Assembly: GCA_002308635.1 (NCBI GenBank)
Contig: DBWG01000165.1
Location: 842 to 7,809, forward strand
Reading direction: 5' to 3'
Source: Ruminococcaceae bacterium UBA1244
GTDB taxonomy: Bacteria; Bacillota; Clostridia; Oscillospirales; Acutalibacteraceae
DNA length: 6,968 nucleotides
Shown here: positions 4,797 through 6,968 of the stretch, piece after piece
Position numbering within the stretch: position 1 is the stretch's first letter
How the letters are laid out: every line of letters starts with the position of its first letter
Program-made: the position numbers and the translations under genes
Notes under the pieces: generated by a model
Database searches by the model: none
What the model saw: the letters and a program-made list of their open reading frames with translations, nothing else
What the model was told of the DNA's origin: nothing

Positions 4797-6250
4797 TGGG
4801 AAAAATCAGAAGTGAGGTGAGTAAAATTTTAACGAGTTTGAGTTTTTTACAGGAAGGAAAGGCCTTTCCTCCGGAACCGGAACGAAAACGGCTGACGAAA
4901 TACAAAAACAACAAACTGCTGTTCGAGGACGAACACGGAGAGGTCTACAGAGAACAGTTCAAGAGAATCGAAAGAGTAATCGGCAACTTTGAAGAAATCG
5001 TGAGCTTTGGGGTTATATTCAACTTTCAGAAGCTTATGAGCCTGAAAATTGCCGATTTTGTGTGCGGAAGCCCTCCGACAATTACAGTCTCGGACGAAGC
5101 GAAACAGAAGGTTCTTGACAGGATAATCTTTGATACCGATCTTTTCAGCAAGCTCTATATGTCCGTTATAGACATCAGCAGATACGGGGACAGTATCTTT
5201 CAGGTGTCAAAAAATAAGAAGGGAAAGCCGGAAATATCGGTTGTTTCGCCCGTGTATTGGTTTCCTGTTGTGGACAGCAACAACATTAAAAGGTTTGAAT
5301 ATCATACCTTCGGGTGGCGTTATATAATTGACGCCGAGCGCAAAAAGTACGGTTTGGCGGTACAGATACATAAGCCGGACGAGCCTGAGGTGTGTGAACA
5401 TCATCGGTATGAGCTGAGAGGAACAAAAGGAAGTTTTTCTATCGGACGTGAGCTGACGGACAAGAAGGAACGGGAAATAGAAACCGAACTTAGCGTCTGC
5501 CCCGTTTTTGTTGTGAGCAACGTTCCGACTTCGGATGATCCTTACGGAACGGACGACTACGGCAGCGTTGACAGCATTATCAGCGAAATCTGCGTCAGGG
5601 TATCACAGATAAACAAGGTGCTGGACAAGTTTTCAAGTCCGTCAATGGCGGGTTCTGCTTCATGTATGGAATACGACGAAGAAGCCGGAGAATACCGGCT
5701 CAGGTTCGGGAACTTCTTTCAGGTCAACGACGGCGAGCAAAAGCCGGAAATGATAGTATGGAATGCCGATCTTGAAGCAAATTTCAAGATGATAGAATTC
5801 CTTGTAAATCAGCTTTATACGATCTCAGAAATGGGTTCGGCTGTGTTTGGTGATCTGAGCCACAGCACGGGAGCGGCGACAAGCGGAACGGCTCTGCGGA
5901 GACTGATGGTATCTCCCCTTGCAAAGGCACGAAGGATAGCCGGACATTATGAAAGAACGATCAAACAAATGCTTTCGCTTTGTGCGGCGATTGAGGGTGT
6001 TGTTATTGAGCCGCAGGAAATAAGCGTACAGTGGAATGACGGTCTGCCCTCTGACCCGATGGAGGATGCAAATATCATAAATCTCAGAACCGGAGGAAAG
6101 GCTACAATGTCAAGGTATACCGTCCTGAGAAAGTTTGACGGGATGTCGGAGTCTGACACGGACGCTGAGCTTGCGGAGATCGAACAGGACGAAGCTTCGC
6201 AGGGCATGGGCATAGCTCCGGTGAACGAACCTGAGGATATCGGCTTATGA
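4796..6250 (+). CDS. Phage portal protein (SPP1 gp6-like)
   Basis: A protein of up to 484 residues, the normal size for SPP1 gp6-type portals, which form the dodecameric DNA channel at one capsid vertex. Family features include the N-terminal FNFQKLMSLKIADFVCGSPPTI stretch (about 78-99), a middle stem-like part, and the C-terminal GAATSGTALRRLMVSPLAKARR segment (about 361-382), equivalent to the 'SG.aLk....pl..Ka' helix of gp6 portals. The start is unclear: TTG 4796 uses the last base of the 43-bp repeat and has GGAGG only 1 nt upstream, while GTG 4817 and TTG 4838 lack well-placed sites; AGGTGAG at 4815-4821 has no good start behind it. The repeat insertion may have changed the original start. 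The stop overlaps the next ATG (ATGA, 6247-6250), so coupling to the minor capsid gene is likely. Confidence 0.9.
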   Translation: MGKIRSEVSKILTSLSFLQEGKAFPPEPERKRLTKYKNNKLLFEDEHGEVYREQFKRIERVIGNFEEIVSFGVIFNFQKLMSLKIADFVCGSPPTITVSDEAKQKVLDRIIFDTDLFSKLYMSVIDISRYGDSIFQVSKNKKGKPEISVVSPVYWFPVVDSNNIKRFEYHTFGWRYIIDAERKKYGLAVQIHKPDEPEVCEHHRYELRGTKGSFSIGRELTDKKEREIETELSVCPVFVVSNVPTSDDPYGTDDYGSVDSIISEICVRVSQINKVLDKFSSPSMAGSASCMEYDEEAGEYRLRFGNFFQVNDGEQKPEMIVWNADLEANFKMIEFLVNQLYTISEMGSAVFGDLSHSTGAATSGTALRRLMVSPLAKARRIAGHYERTIKQMLSLCAAIEGVVIEPQEISVQWNDGLPSDPMEDANIINLRTGGKATMSRYTVLRKFDGMSESDTDAELAEIEQDEASQGMGIAPVNEPEDIGL

Positions 6251-6968
6251 CGACGGAAGAAAAGCTTATAGAGCTTTATGAAAAAGCGGAGATCAGGCTT
6301 CGGGAGATCATTACGCAGAAGGCGCTGAAAGGCAATTCGACTGTGTATCACAGGTCGCTCCTGAAACAGATCAGGGATGAGCTGAAAAGGCTGAAAAGAA
6401 GCTCTGCCGCTGAGGTTGAGAACCTTGTAAAAGAAAACTACGAGGATGCGCTTTCGGAGCTTATCGGCGAGCTTAAAGCTTCGGGCGTTCCGGTGGAAGA
6501 GATCAGCCCCGAACCGATAAAGCCGGCTGAGCTTGCTATGTCGGGGCTGAACAAAACGCAGATACGGATAATTGCCGAAAACACGAACTACGACTTTAAC
6601 AGGGCGATAAACCTTGTGGGCAGGCGCATTGAGGACAGTATCAGAGAGGCAGCCATTGAAGCGACAGCCGAAAAACTCACAGAAGGTCAGACCGTCAGGC
6701 AGATGCAGAAGAACCTTGAAAAGAAGCTGGAGGGACAGAACCTTACCGCTGTAGAGTACGCAAACGGGAGTAAAATGCCTATAAAACAGTATGCGGAGAT
6801 GGTTTCAAGGTCTACGACTGCGGAAACTCAGAACACAGCAAAGATCGTTCAGGGACAGGAATGGGGCTGTGATCTTATGAAAATGACGACACACAGTCCT
6901 ACCTGCGCTATATGTTCGATGTATCAGGGGCGGGTCTATGCAACGACCAAGGAGGCCGCCAACGGCAA
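6247..6968 (+). CDS. Phage minor capsid protein (MuF/minor capsid 2-like), partial
   Basis: An open frame starts at ATG 6247, overlapping the portal stop by 4 nt, and runs off the right edge with 240 complete codons visible. The N-terminal part is highly charged and helical (about 1-100). Near the end is HSPTCAICSMYQGRVY (about 216-231) with cysteines at about 220 and 223, a cysteine-containing motif followed by QGR.Y that is typical of phage minor capsid protein 2 and related MuF-domain proteins. These proteins are encoded right after the portal, are carried in small copy number in the head, and in some phages carry a C-terminal toxin or other effector domain; whether one follows here lies beyond the window. 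Position and motif agree well. Confidence 0.85.
   Translation, partial: MTTEEKLIELYEKAEIRLREIITQKALKGNSTVYHRSLLKQIRDELKRLKRSSAAEVENLVKENYEDALSELIGELKASGVPVEEISPEPIKPAELAMSGLNKTQIRIIAENTNYDFNRAINLVGRRIEDSIREAAIEATAEKLTEGQTVRQMQKNLEKKLEGQNLTAVEYANGSKMPIKQYAEMVSRSTTAETQNTAKIVQGQEWGCDLMKMTTHSPTCAICSMYQGRVYATTKEAANG

Overview
The window looks like part of an integrated (or recently integrated) Mu-like transposable prophage in a low-to-mid GC Firmicute, most plausibly a gut clostridial lineage such as Oscillospiraceae/Ruminococcus. This rests on the Shine-Dalgarno-rich gene starts, the codon choice, Mu-type regulatory genes in Mu order, and a 43-bp intergenic repeat of a type I associate with gut Clostridia. 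The organism call is inference. No transposase, integrase, attachment site, tRNA or rRNA is visible, and every supported gene is on the + strand.

Layout. Positions 1-137 hold the end of an unrecognised gene. Next come a GemA/gp16-family protein (150-623) and a Mor-family transcription activator (625-900), the same order as at the end of the early operon of phage Mu. A near-consensus sigma-A promoter (897-924) overlaps the mor-like stop codon and is followed at once by a long hairpin with a T-tract (939-981). A second cluster follows: a membrane-anchored coiled-coil protein (DUF2730-like), a Mu gp26-like winged-helix protein, a DUF3486 (Mu gp27-like) protein and a NusG paralogue (2305-2838). 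A gene-free, hairpin-rich stretch (2839-3164) separates these from the packaging and head module: a small-terminase candidate, the large terminase, an SPP1 gp6-like portal and the start of a minor capsid (MuF-like) protein that runs off the window.

How it may work. The first cluster resembles Mu's early-to-middle switch. The second carries conserved small Mu genes plus a specialised NusG factor, which could act as a processive antiterminator for the long head operon or for its own leader. The packaging genes are of the PBSX/SPP1 kind rather than the Mu gp28/DUF935 kind, so the element is a mosaic, and the module border coincides with the repeat-rich spacer.

Most unusual is the density of palindromic repeat DNA inside an otherwise compact phage gene cluster. 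An exact 43-bp repeat occurs twice: one copy forms the C-terminal tail of the NusG paralogue and the other sits between the terminase stop and the portal start. There are also four hairpins that share an A-GTGCC-T centre on different stems, and an inverted pair of about 37-bp segments that brackets the DUF3486 and NusG-like genes.
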